A stretch of DNA of 38,334 bases from Bacteroidota bacterium. Its GTDB lineage: Bacteria > Bacteroidota > Bacteroidia > UKL13-3. The stretch lies in NCBI GenBank assembly GCA_947491825.1, contig CANLLM010000010.1, positions 1 through 38,334 on the forward strand, given 5' to 3'. Shown in pieces: positions 16,659-24,274 of the stretch (the stretch's first letter is position 1; each line of letters begins with the position of its first letter). The position numbers and the translations under genes are program-made. The notes beneath the pieces are model-generated. The model ran no database searches. It had not been told where the DNA came from and worked only from the letters and a program-made list of their open reading frames with translations.

Positions 16659-17732
16659 ATGATGCAAGCACCTCAAGCCAAAACAGATATACGCTCCCTT
16701 AGTTTAGCCGAACTAAAAGAAACCTTTACCCAAATGGAAGAGAAGCCTTTTAGAGGAGGCCAGGTATATGAATGGTTATGGAAAAAAAGCGCACATAGTT
16801 TTGATGAAATGAGTAACTTGAGTAAGGAGTTACGTGAAAAACTAAAAGCGCATTTTGTCATACATGCAATAACGGTAGTGGATAAACAAGTGAGTAAGGA
16901 CCGTACCATTAAGAGTAGTTTTCGTTTACATGACGGACATTTAATTGAGGGGGTATTAATACCTACCGAAGATAGGATGACTGCTTGCGTTTCGAGTCAA
17001 GTTGGCTGCAGCTTAACATGTAAATTTTGTGCTACTGGTAAAATGGATAGAATACGTAACCTTACTCCAGCAGAAATATATGATCAGGTGATACACATAC
17101 GCGAGTGGGCACAAAAACATTACGGCATTGCGCTTACCAATATCGTTTTCATGGGTATGGGTGAGCCTTTATTGAACTACAACAATGTACTTTCTGCTAT
17201 TGATAAAATAACTGGCGAAGATGGGTTAAACATGGCAAGCGATCGCATAACAGTTAGCACTGCGGGCATTGCAAAAATGATTAAAAAACTTGCCGATGAC
17301 AAGGTTAAATTTAATTTAGCGCTTTCTTTACATGCAGCCAACGATACAAAAAGAAATGTAATTATGCCTATTAACGAAAGCAATAGTTTAGAAAGCGTAA
17401 TTGATGCATTGGCCTATTTTAGAGAAAATGCAAAAGGGAAATTAACCTTTGAGTACATCGCATTTAAAGACTTTAATGAAAGCATACAGGATGCTAAAGA
17501 GTTGGTTGCCATTTGTAAAAAGGTACCTGCAAAAGTAAATATTATAGAGTACAATCCGATTGGAGACGGAGCGTTTAGTAAAGCAGATGCTACAAAAGTA
17601 GACCAATTTCAACGTTACTTGGAACGAAACGGAGTGATAGCAACGGTAAGAAGAAGTAGAGGAAAAGACATTGATGCAGCCTGCGGACAACTAGCCAATA
17701 AAAAGCATGAGAAAGCCTTAATGGATAAATAA
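16659..17732 (+). CDS. rlmN: 23S rRNA / tRNA adenine-C2 methyltransferase RlmN
   Basis: 357 residues from the ATG at 16659. Radical SAM cysteines C117-x3-C121-x2-C124 (CSLTCKFCATG) bind the 4Fe-4S cluster; catalytic Cys110 (TACVSS, 7 residues before the first cluster Cys, as in E. coli) and Cys342 (DAACGQL) are both present. The enzyme methylates C2 of A2503 in 23S rRNA and, in some bacteria, A37 of tRNAs. The start at 16659 or 16662 gives MMQAPQAKTDIRSLSL or MQAPQAK...; the ATG at 16611 adds 16 residues that include a -7 element and is less likely. Divergent from lysS. Confidence 0.95.
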   Translation: MMQAPQAKTDIRSLSLAELKETFTQMEEKPFRGGQVYEWLWKKSAHSFDEMSNLSKELREKLKAHFVIHAITVVDKQVSKDRTIKSSFRLHDGHLIEGVLIPTEDRMTACVSSQVGCSLTCKFCATGKMDRIRNLTPAEIYDQVIHIREWAQKHYGIALTNIVFMGMGEPLLNYNNVLSAIDKITGEDGLNMASDRITVSTAGIAKMIKKLADDKVKFNLALSLHAANDTKRNVIMPINESNSLESVIDALAYFRENAKGKLTFEYIAFKDFNESIQDAKELVAICKKVPAKVNIIEYNPIGDGAFSKADATKVDQFQRYLERNGVIATVRRSRGKDIDAACGQLANKKHEKALMDK

Positions 17733-17753
17733 TGTTTTCCTGATTATTCTCAA

Positions 17754-17788
17754 TTTGATATTTTTTAAACAATAGAAGATTAACTTTG
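17754..17788 (+). promoter_or_regulatory. promoter of usp 1 (TTTG-N23-TAACTTTG)
   Basis: TTTG (17754-17757) and TAACTTTG (17781-17788); the -7 element ends 20 nt before the ATG. The 23-nt spacer is at the long end. Confidence 0.42.
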
Positions 17789-17808
17789 GTTAAACAAATA
17801 TCACCATT

Positions 17809-18639
17809 ATGATCAACGCTATTCTACTCCCAACCGATTTCTCAGATGTAGCCAACAATGCGTTGGAGTACGCTGTTAAATTATCAGAAAAATGTGGTTC
17901 TGAATTACACATTCTACATATTAAGCAAATTCCAATTGCTGATCCTTCATTTCCTGCTGAGGCTTATCAAATATTTATTGATGAGATTAAAAAATTAGAA
18001 CAAGAAGGAGTTAACAAATTAAAGTCGAGTTTTATTAAAGATAGTTCGGTGGTTTGCCACTTCCACTCAACAACTGGATTTGTAGCTGATGAAGTTATGA
18101 CATTCTGCAATTCGCACCCCATTGATTTAGTGGTAATGGGCACAACAGGAGCCAGTGGTTTAGCTGAAATATTAGTTGGAAGCAATGCAGCCTCTGTAAT
18201 TAGAAAGTCTACAGTACCTGTTTTGGTTATCCCCCCTAATCATGCTTATAAACCTATTAAGCATATTATGTACTCTACCGATTTTAATGAGCCTGAGTTA
18301 CCCGCTGCTACGCGTATGTTATATTTTGCAGAATTAAATAATGCAAAGGTCACCGTTTTACATGTTAAAAATGATTACGACAGGTACTTTAATGCCGATA
18401 ACAACTACTTCTTAAAAAATAAAGAGAGTTTGTCTAAACACAATATTACCTTGATAAACGAAGAAAGTGGCGATGTAATGAGTACAATAGATAAACATAT
18501 TGATGAACAAGATATTGATTTGTTGGTTATGGCAAAACACAAAAGAGGTTTTTTCGATAGATTATTTCACCGCAGTTTAAGCAAAAGAATGGCTTACCAC
18601 ACCAAAACGCCACTGTTAGTTTTAAATAAAGAGCAATAA
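17809..18639 (+). CDS. universal stress protein, tandem UspA domains
   Basis: 276 residues forming two UspA domains (1-145 and about 148-276). The first has the nucleotide-binding signature G-x2-G-x9-G-S (GTTGASGLAEILVGS, 111-125) of the ATP-binding MJ0577-type class, then STVPVLVIPP. The second has HIMYSTDFNEPELPAAT and DLLVMAKHKRGFFDRLFHRSLSKRM, where the Gly/Ser loop is replaced by basic residues, so probably it does not bind ATP. Such proteins are made under stress in Bacteroidota. A second, similar protein is encoded at 30443. Ends at a perfect palindromic terminator. Confidence 0.9.
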   Translation: MINAILLPTDFSDVANNALEYAVKLSEKCGSELHILHIKQIPIADPSFPAEAYQIFIDEIKKLEQEGVNKLKSSFIKDSSVVCHFHSTTGFVADEVMTFCNSHPIDLVVMGTTGASGLAEILVGSNAASVIRKSTVPVLVIPPNHAYKPIKHIMYSTDFNEPELPAATRMLYFAELNNAKVTVLHVKNDYDRYFNADNNYFLKNKESLSKHNITLINEESGDVMSTIDKHIDEQDIDLLVMAKHKRGFFDRLFHRSLSKRMAYHTKTPLLVLNKEQ

Positions 18640-18651
18640 TTTTACACAATC

Positions 18652-18685
18652 AAAAGCCCCCTTAAGTTAACTTAAGGGGGCTTTT
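18652..18685. terminator. 34-bp perfect palindrome terminator
   Basis: AAAAGCCCCCTTAAGTT is followed directly by its exact reverse complement, so the hairpin has no unpaired loop beyond the minimum needed to turn. T-runs flank both ends. It lies between the convergent usp and NUDIX genes. Confidence 0.9.
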
Positions 18686-18709
18686 ATACTTATAACTAAT
18701 TTTACATTA

Positions 18710-19159
18710 TTAACGGTCAATTAATTTATTACAAACAAATTTATCAATAGGAAAAGTCATAAGTTCACGATTTAATTGATGCAACTCAACCCACTCGAAT
18801 CTTAGTAGCTCTGTCCTATTTCCAATGTTCAATACTTGATCTTCTAGCTTAACTGTTCTCCAATCATTTTTTGCTGCTACTTTGTAATAAACTGATATCA
18901 GCTGATCATTAGGTTTGAATTCACTAGATTGAAAAAAATCTGTAGTGTAAAAGTGTTCAATAACATTAATGTCTAATCCCGTTTCTTCATCAAATTCTCT
19001 GATCAAGCAATCGATTATACCCTCTCCATACTCAAGGCCACCTCCAGGAAATTTGGTAAATTTAAAATCATTTATTTGCTCATGAACCACCAAAATTTGG
19101 TTTATTTCATTCATCAATAACCCATATACTCTTACATTAAAACGATTAATAACAGACAC
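18710..19159 (-). CDS. NUDIX hydrolase
   Basis: 149 residues with a perfect Nudix box G-x5-E-x7-REFDEETGL (residues 40-62; E46, R54, E55, E58, E59), which binds metal and hydrolyses nucleoside diphosphates linked to another group. Substrate unknown. It starts with GTG, which shares one base with the stop of the preceding outer-membrane gene (TAGTG), so translation is probably coupled. It is the last gene of the envelope gene row and has a palindromic terminator. Confidence 0.9.
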   Translation of the reverse strand: MSVINRFNVRVYGLLMNEINQILVVHEQINDFKFTKFPGGGLEYGEGIIDCLIREFDEETGLDINVIEHFYTTDFFQSSEFKPNDQLISVYYKVAAKNDWRTVKLEDQVLNIGNRTELLRFEWVELHQLNRELMTFPIDKFVCNKLIDR

Positions 19160-19950
19160 TAATCTTTGAATTTGTTTAAATCAAGGACTAATCCGGCATG
19201 CACCATAACGCTGTAAGGCATCACATCAATTTGACCACCAGTAACACTCATTGGGTGAATAGTATAAATTGGTTGGACGATAATAGTGGTTTCTTTATCA
19301 AGTTTATGGATAACCTTGAACCCTAAATTTACTTGCATATTAAATGCGCGGGCTTCATATCCTGTATTATTGATCTGAAATTTATCTTTATCATCAATTG
19401 TAAAATTATCTAACCGAGCAGTGAGTTGATGTTTTATTAAAACGTTAGCGGCAACTCCACCGGTAAGTTGATACCTAGTTTTATAATCTTTACTTTTATA
19501 CAACTCATAATTGAACCAAACAGGAATATCTAGGTAATGAAACCGGTAGTCGTAATTTATGTTTTTTTCTATGTTTGTTTTATCTAAAATCTTGCCTGGA
19601 CCAATCTCCTTATGTATTAAATCTCCATCCTGCAAATTATTTTGTGCTCTTCTAAAACCCATATCTAAGTAGCCTAAACCGGCCTGCATCGTCCAGTTAA
19701 AACCTAACGTTTTATTATACCAAGCATGCGCGCTAAAGTTTAAGCGCATTGTTTGGTTATTTTTAGCGTCATTATTAAATTGTTCGTAGGTTAAATTTTG
19801 GCGGTCATCATAAATTAAACTTGAACTTGAGTTTGTTGTGGCACCTGTTAATCCGCCTCCTATAGTTACACTGTAGTATGAGTCGTCTATGCTCTGACCA
19901 AAAGAAGTTGAAGAAAAGAAAATGAGGGTACACAATAAAAATTTACGCAT
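19159..19950 (-). CDS. outer-membrane beta-barrel protein
   Basis: 263 residues with a Sec signal peptide (MRKFLLCTLIFFSSTSFGQ), then amphipathic strands alternating with polar loops: MRLNFSAHAWYNKTLGF, YRFHYLDIPVWFNYEL, AFNMQVNLGFKV, ending in a strand with aromatic or hydrophobic residues (VMVHAGLVLDLNKFKD). The pattern is that of PorT-like or OmpW/OMP_b-brl barrels common in Bacteroidota. No enzyme motif is seen. It lies 49 nt after the PorV2-like gene and overlaps the start of the NUDIX gene by 1 nt. Confidence 0.72.
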   Translation of the reverse strand: MRKFLLCTLIFFSSTSFGQSIDDSYYSVTIGGGLTGATTNSSSSLIYDDRQNLTYEQFNNDAKNNQTMRLNFSAHAWYNKTLGFNWTMQAGLGYLDMGFRRAQNNLQDGDLIHKEIGPGKILDKTNIEKNINYDYRFHYLDIPVWFNYELYKSKDYKTRYQLTGGVAANVLIKHQLTARLDNFTIDDKDKFQINNTGYEARAFNMQVNLGFKVIHKLDKETTIIVQPIYTIHPMSVTGGQIDVMPYSVMVHAGLVLDLNKFKD

Positions 19951-19999
19951 ATCTATTTATTTGGTAGCGAAAATAACAATTTAGGTTAGTCTGAAGAAT

Positions 20000-21085
20000 T
20001 TAATTTTGGCGGTTAATACTCAATCTTAAAGAAATGATATTAGAGAAGGGTAAAGTACCCGATCCTTTACCAACATCAGCGAGCGCATAATCAACACTTA
20101 GATTATTTAATATAATTCCGATACCCAATGTTGGCACAACAGTATAGGTTTCGGTTCCATCTATATTTTTCTTAGTTTGAAATTGACTTATCCCTCCACG
20201 TAAAAAAACAAATTCTTTATATCCCGCCTCTACACCCATTTTGGTATCAATACTTGTAAAATCAGAACCAATCAAAGTATTTCTTTTACCATCAAATGTG
20301 AACTCTGCATTTAGCTCAGGTTGAATAGAAACAATTTCTTTGTATACATTAAATTTACGGTTAAAACCTAACCCGAATTTTGGTACACTAAGCTCTAAAT
20401 TATTAGATGGAAGTTGATTATTAGTAGCCACAAATATTTGTTTATCTTGCTCGCTAAAGGTGTATTGCCAAGCATTAAATGTAGAAGTTGCATCACGTAA
20501 TACGGCACCTAAATTCCATTTCTTATATTTATATTTCACACCTAAATCAAAACCAAATCCCCAAGCATTAGCAAAATCGCCTACTACCCTCCTTATTATT
20601 TTTACATTTCCACCTGCTGTCAAACCTTCAAAAGGTAGTACCCTAGCATAAGAGCCAATAAAGGCATAATCTACTGCCGAGAAATTTACAATACGTGAAT
20701 AATCAGCAACACCATTTTGAAACAAATTTAGTGTATTAGGTATATCATCTATTCCATATCTTATAACACCAAAGGCCATAACGCTTTTATCATTTATTTT
20801 AAATGAACCAGCACCGTAATCGTGTTTAGCGATTCCGGCAAACTGTTCATTGTGCATGAAGTTTAGCTGGATATTATCTTTTATTTCAACTAATCCTGCA
20901 GGATTCCAATAACCGGCAGTCACATCATTAACAGAGGATATAACTGTACCTCCCATGCCATAGGCTCTAGCACCTATACCTAAAGATAAAAACTCATTAC
21001 TGTATTTATAAACCTGACCATGAACCATTGGAGTAAGGCCTAGAAATAATATTAATGCTGTAACAATTTTACACAGCTTCACCAT
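20000..21085 (-). CDS. PorV/PorQ-family outer-membrane protein (PorV2-like)
   Basis: 361 residues. Signal peptide MVKLCKIVTALILFLGLTPMVHG, then YKYSNEFLSLGIGARAYGMGGT and SVNDVTAGYWNPAGL, the signature N-terminus of the PorV/PorQ (FadL-like) family, followed by regular beta strands to the C-terminus. PorV helps the T9SS shuttle cargo to the attachment complex; PorQ tethers the sortase PorZ; PorV2 is a less studied homologue. Which role this one plays is inference; PorV2-type is the best fit. Two T9SS cargoes are also encoded in this window. It overlaps the preceding gene by 7 nt. Confidence 0.75.
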   Translation of the reverse strand: MVKLCKIVTALILFLGLTPMVHGQVYKYSNEFLSLGIGARAYGMGGTVISSVNDVTAGYWNPAGLVEIKDNIQLNFMHNEQFAGIAKHDYGAGSFKINDKSVMAFGVIRYGIDDIPNTLNLFQNGVADYSRIVNFSAVDYAFIGSYARVLPFEGLTAGGNVKIIRRVVGDFANAWGFGFDLGVKYKYKKWNLGAVLRDATSTFNAWQYTFSEQDKQIFVATNNQLPSNNLELSVPKFGLGFNRKFNVYKEIVSIQPELNAEFTFDGKRNTLIGSDFTSIDTKMGVEAGYKEFVFLRGGISQFQTKKNIDGTETYTVVPTLGIGIILNNLSVDYALADVGKGSGTLPFSNIISLRLSINRQN

Positions 21086-21741
21086 TGTATACTTTGTTTT
21101 AAATTTATAATCAAACTAGTTGTATCTTCTTTTAGTTTTTCCTCTAACAAAAGGGCCGCATCACACAAAACTTCTTGGTTAAAATCGCTTATAGGTGTAA
21201 TCCCTGCCTTTATCATAATTCTGTTTAACGAATACACAAATTTATTATTATCTGCATAATAATATATGTATTGTACTTTACGAAAATGGTTAAAAAACTC
21301 GAAAAATTCTTGAACATCTTTCATTCCGTATAAAGTTAAATAGGAAGCCAAGTCACTATCATTAATAGATTCAAGTGAATTATAGAACTTATGAAGCATT
21401 TCAGGATACATTCTTACCAATATCCTATCTAGCATTAACTCGGCTAATATATGCGCAAGAAACCACTTCCTATTTAGATCATTATTAAACTTAGCATTAT
21501 TTATTATCAAAGAAGATTGATGTAAAATATTACTAAAAAATTCGGACGCATGAAATTTTTTATCTGCATGATAATGGGCTGCACATCCATTGAAAAAGTT
21601 TTGATTTGAAGATGTAGTAAATAATTGCAAGTGTCGAAACGATTTTATTTTACCACGGGTAATATCAGGTAATAATAACCCCGTATTATATTCATGTTGA
21701 TTATCTTTTCCATCAACAAAAAAATGTGAAAAGTAGTTCAA
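21079..21741 (-). CDS. ACP phosphodiesterase-like (DUF479-like) helical protein
   Basis: 220 residues, mostly helical, cytoplasmic. MNYFSHFF at the start, then GLLLPDITRGK, GCAAHYHADKKFH and FLAHILAELMLDRILVR follow the order of conserved pieces in acyl carrier protein phosphodiesterase (AcpH, all-helical HD-like fold): N-x-hydrophobic, LLxDF, GIxxHRxID, and HxxxExMxDxxL. The Asp and His residues are in the right places, but identity is low and I cannot prove the activity. It overlaps the PorV2-like gene by 7 nt and starts 5 nt after the small lipoprotein, so all are likely one transcript. Confidence 0.45.
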   Translation of the reverse strand: MNYFSHFFVDGKDNQHEYNTGLLLPDITRGKIKSFRHLQLFTTSSNQNFFNGCAAHYHADKKFHASEFFSNILHQSSLIINNAKFNNDLNRKWFLAHILAELMLDRILVRMYPEMLHKFYNSLESINDSDLASYLTLYGMKDVQEFFEFFNHFRKVQYIYYYADNNKFVYSLNRIMIKAGITPISDFNQEVLCDAALLLEEKLKEDTTSLIINLKQSIQW

Positions 21742-21745
21742 AGGT

Positions 21746-21898
21746 TTAATTGCGCTTTCTTACTAAGCCGTTCTTCTTATATTCCACACGGTTTCCTCCT
21801 TTTGTACCATCAAAGGTAGGACACTTTTTTGCCTTACAACCCAAAAAAGGGAGAAGCATTGTAATGCATAAAAGGATTACCACAGTTTTAACGTACAT
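21746..21898 (-). CDS. small lipoprotein of unknown function
   Basis: 50 residues: a lipoprotein signal (MYVKTVVILLCITMLLPFLGC, lipid Cys21), then KKCPTFDGTKGGNRVEYKKNGLVRKRN, a basic tail. The frame is open farther upstream to 21952, but that part lies in the terminator of the histone-like gene, so Met at 21898 is the better start. Similar tiny, basic lipoproteins are common in Bacteroidota. First gene of the envelope gene row. Confidence 0.6.
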   Translation of the reverse strand: MYVKTVVILLCITMLLPFLGCKAKKCPTFDGTKGGNRVEYKKNGLVRKRN

Positions 21899-21930
21899 AC
21901 TAAATGAATGATGATACGTGCAATATAAAT

Positions 21931-21963
21931 AAAAAATCCCGTGCCAAAGCAACGGGATTTTTT
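21931..21963 (-). terminator. intrinsic terminator of the histone-like gene
   Basis: AAAAAATCCCGT (21931-21942) pairs with ACGGGATTTTTT (21952-21963) around a 9-nt loop; T-run on the minus strand. It separates the histone-like gene from the envelope gene row. Confidence 0.88.
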
Positions 21964-21984
21964 AGAAAAGAGTTATTCCTAATT

Positions 21985-22287
21985 TTATTTCTTAGAAGCA
22001 GCTTTCTTAGGCGCAGCTTTCTTAGGTGCAGCCTTTTTAGGTGCAGCTTTCTTAGGTGCAGCCTTTTTAGGTGCAGCTTTCTTAGGTGCAGCCTTTTTAG
22101 GTGCAGCTTTCTTAGGTGCAGCTTTTTTAGGTGCTGCCTTTTTAGGTGCTGCCTTTTTAGGTGCTGCTTTCTTGGGCGCTACTTTTTTAGGTGCTGCTTT
22201 TTTAGGTGCTGCTTTTTTTGGTGCAGCGGCTTTTTTAGGAGCAGCAGATTTTGCAGGTGCTGCTTTTTTAGTTTTCTTAGTTGCCAT
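21985..22287 (-). CDS. histone H1-like Lys/Ala/Pro-rich protein
   Basis: 100 residues. After a lead MATKKTKKAAPAKS, the rest is 17 pentapeptide units (mostly AAPKK, one AAAPKK, one VAPKK, last AASKK). Such low-complexity, extremely basic proteins resemble the C-terminal tail of eukaryotic H1 and are seen in Bacteroidota, where they are thought to bind DNA without sequence preference; that role is inferred. At the DNA level three exact 30-bp copies (22021-22110) show recent expansion. It has its own promoter and terminator. Confidence 0.85.
   Translation of the reverse strand: MATKKTKKAAPAKSAAPKKAAAPKKAAPKKAAPKKVAPKKAAPKKAAPKKAAPKKAAPKKAAPKKAAPKKAAPKKAAPKKAAPKKAAPKKAAPKKAASKK
22021..22110. 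repeat. three exact 30-bp tandem repeats within the histone-like gene
   Basis: Units at 22021-22050, 22051-22080 and 22081-22110 are identical (on plus: CTTAGGTGCAGCCTTTTTAG then GTGCAGCTTT). Each codes two AAPKK units that differ in codon choice, so the 30-mer, not the 15-mer, is the copied unit. Confidence 0.85.
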
Positions 22288-22319
22288 GTTTTAAATATTT
22301 ATTTGATTGATTACATGAA

Positions 22320-22350
22320 CAAATTTATACGAGTGTTTATACATTTCAAA
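22320..22350 (-). promoter_or_regulatory. promoter of the histone-like gene (TTTG-N19-TAAATTTG)
   Basis: TTTG (22350-22347) and TAAATTTG (22327-22320) on the minus strand, 19-nt spacer, match the Bacteroidota -33/-7 consensus well. The -7 element ends 32 nt before the ATG. Confidence 0.65.
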
Positions 22351-22922
22351 TACATGCTCACAATCAGTTACTAAAAATAGCCACGTTGTTTTGTTGATAA
22401 CCATATTTATATTCAACAAAGTATTGGTTTATCAGGCATTTTGAAGAGATATTAGTTGTACTAATCACACATAAAATTGTTAGCCACAACATATTCACAC
22501 CCTGATAAAATCATCATGAATTCAAATAAAAAAATAAATTTTATGTAAGGACCAACCATTGTTAACTACTGTCAATACAGGCATCTTCAAACATTACATG
22601 AAGTACGTATTATAATATCAAACAAATAACATTGCTTACGACATAACAACTATTACAACAACGTAAAAATACTTTTCGTGTATATTTTTTTTTACACTTG
22701 ATTCAGATTGTTTATATATCGACTATAAAAACACAACGTTTAAAAGCGAAAAAAAATTAAATCGATACAAACCATTTTATAATTATTTATTTATTGAAAA
22801 AAGGTCCTAAATATTCAATGTGGTTATTCACACTTTTTTTCATTTAATAAAAAAAAATAAAGCACCTATTAAGCAAAAAACATAAACAGTAACTATTATT
22901 GAAACAATAATAAAAGAACAAT
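22351..22922. other. AT-rich gene-free region with DnaA-box-like 9-mers
   Basis: Between the divergent histone-like gene and cinA. I see no gene. It is very AT-rich with poly-A/T tracts (e.g. 22741-22760 and 22838-22862). It holds one exact TTATNCACA match (TTATTCACA, 22824-22832) and three one-mismatch relatives: TTATCAACA on the minus strand (22400-22392), TTAGCCACA (22480-22488) and ATATTCACA (22491-22499). It could be a replication-related or regulatory region; evidence is weak. Confidence 0.35.
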
Positions 22923-24167
22923 ATGCATGCAGAAATCATCACAATTGGAGATGAGATTTTAATAGGCCAAATCATAGATACAAACTCTAGTTGGCTAGGA
23001 CAAGAACTAAGCAAAATGGGCATTCAGGTTGTACATCGTACTTCTGTTTCTGATAATGAACAGGCCATCATTAATGCATTAAATAGTGCAAAAAAGCGAG
23101 CCGATATTATTATAACTACAGGTGGTTTAGGTCCAACTAAAGATGATATTACTAAACATGCTTTTGCCAATTACTTTAATACCGAACTTATTTTAAATCA
23201 AGAAGTATTAACATGGGTAAGAGATATCTTCAAACTTAGAAACTTACCTATGGTTGATAGTAATAATGCACAAGCAATGGTGCCTAAAAACTGTGAAGTG
23301 CTTTTTAATAGAAGTGGAACTGCTCCTGGAATGTGGTTTGATGAAGACGGGAAAGTTTTCATTAGCATCCCTGGGGTGCCATTTGAAATGAAAGTGATTT
23401 TTGAAGAGCAATGTATACCTCGCTTTCATAAACGTCTTTCATTACCTATAATTATTCATCGTACCATTTTAACTTGTAATATAGGGGAGAGTTTTTTAGC
23501 TCAAAAAATAGAAACAATTGAAACCAATTTACCTCCTCACATTAAATTAGCATACCTACCTGCAGTAGGCATGGTAAGGTTAAGACTTAGCGGCACGCAT
23601 ATTCATTATTCAACCATAAAAGAAGAAATAGATGGAATTATCGCCCAATTATATGATATCATAGGTGAATATATTTATGGCGAAGAAAATGACTCATTAG
23701 AACAAGTTGTTGGTGTATTATTAAAATCATTAAATAAAACTTTATCAACTGCAGAAAGTTGTACTGGTGGATACATTTCACATCTTATCACATCAGTACC
23801 AGGAAGCTCAACTTACTATATGGGAAGTATTATCAGCTATTCAAACGAAGTAAAGATAAATGAACTTGGCGTATCTGCACAAACTTTAAATACCAAAGGT
23901 GCGGTAAGCGAAGCTTGCATAAAACAAATGGCAGAAGGGGTAAGAAAAAAATTAAACACAGATTATGCGATTGCCACAAGTGGAATTGCAGGACCAGATG
24001 GAGGCACCCCAGATAAACCAGTTGGAACTGTTTGGATAGCAGTAAGCGGAACAAAAGGAACAATTGCAAAACAATTTAACATGGGTGATCATCGCGAAAG
24101 AACAATACATAGAAGTGCCATACAAGGATTGGATATGTTACGAAAAATGTTACTTGAAGCTATTTGA
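22923..24167 (+). CDS. cinA: CinA-family protein (nicotinamide mononucleotide deamidase)
   Basis: 414 residues. N-terminal MoCF-like domain (1-170; IITIGDEILIGQIIDTNSSWL, TTGGLGPTKDDITK) with ADP-ribose/CoA-type pyrophosphatase role in some species. C-terminal CinA domain (from about 255; STAESCTGGYISHLI, GSIISYSNEVKI, ATSGIAGPDGGTPDKPVGTVW) that deamidates nicotinamide mononucleotide for NAD recycling. All motifs are intact. Divergent from the histone-like gene across a long spacer; followed by a hairpin (24191-24215) and the helicase gene. Confidence 0.93.
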   Translation: MHAEIITIGDEILIGQIIDTNSSWLGQELSKMGIQVVHRTSVSDNEQAIINALNSAKKRADIIITTGGLGPTKDDITKHAFANYFNTELILNQEVLTWVRDIFKLRNLPMVDSNNAQAMVPKNCEVLFNRSGTAPGMWFDEDGKVFISIPGVPFEMKVIFEEQCIPRFHKRLSLPIIIHRTILTCNIGESFLAQKIETIETNLPPHIKLAYLPAVGMVRLRLSGTHIHYSTIKEEIDGIIAQLYDIIGEYIYGEENDSLEQVVGVLLKSLNKTLSTAESCTGGYISHLITSVPGSSTYYMGSIISYSNEVKINELGVSAQTLNTKGAVSEACIKQMAEGVRKKLNTDYAIATSGIAGPDGGTPDKPVGTVWIAVSGTKGTIAKQFNMGDHRERTIHRSAIQGLDMLRKMLLEAI

Positions 24168-24190
24168 TATTTGTATCAAAACGTTAGTTA

Positions 24191-24215
24191 GTGGAATATA
24201 ATAAAGGTATTCCAC
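24191..24215 (+). promoter_or_regulatory. hairpin between cinA and the DEAD-box gene
   Basis: GTGGAATA (24191-24198) and TATTCCAC (24208-24215) are perfect inverted arms with a 9-nt loop. No T-run follows, so a terminator is doubtful; an operator just upstream of the -7 element at 24226 is the alternative. Confidence 0.4.
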
Positions 24216-24225
24216 TAATTAGCCA

Positions 24226-24233
24226 TACCTTTG
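24226..24233 (+). promoter_or_regulatory. -7 element of the DEAD-box gene (TACCTTTG)
   Basis: TACCTTTG ends 41 nt before the helicase start, giving a ~35-nt leader. No -33 TTTG is seen. Confidence 0.45.
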
Positions 24234-24274
24234 TATTAAGTACGCTTACACATTAATAGTACTTTATATATAAC

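Noticed and set aside
22021-22110. Regular repeats that resemble a CRISPR array
   Set aside because: Units are directly adjacent with no unique spacers and code for AAPKK; they are coding tandem repeats.
21904-22374. 156-residue plus-strand frame rich in Arg, Cys and Phe
   Set aside because: It is the antisense of the AAPKK repeats of the histone-like gene; the repeat pattern explains it completely.
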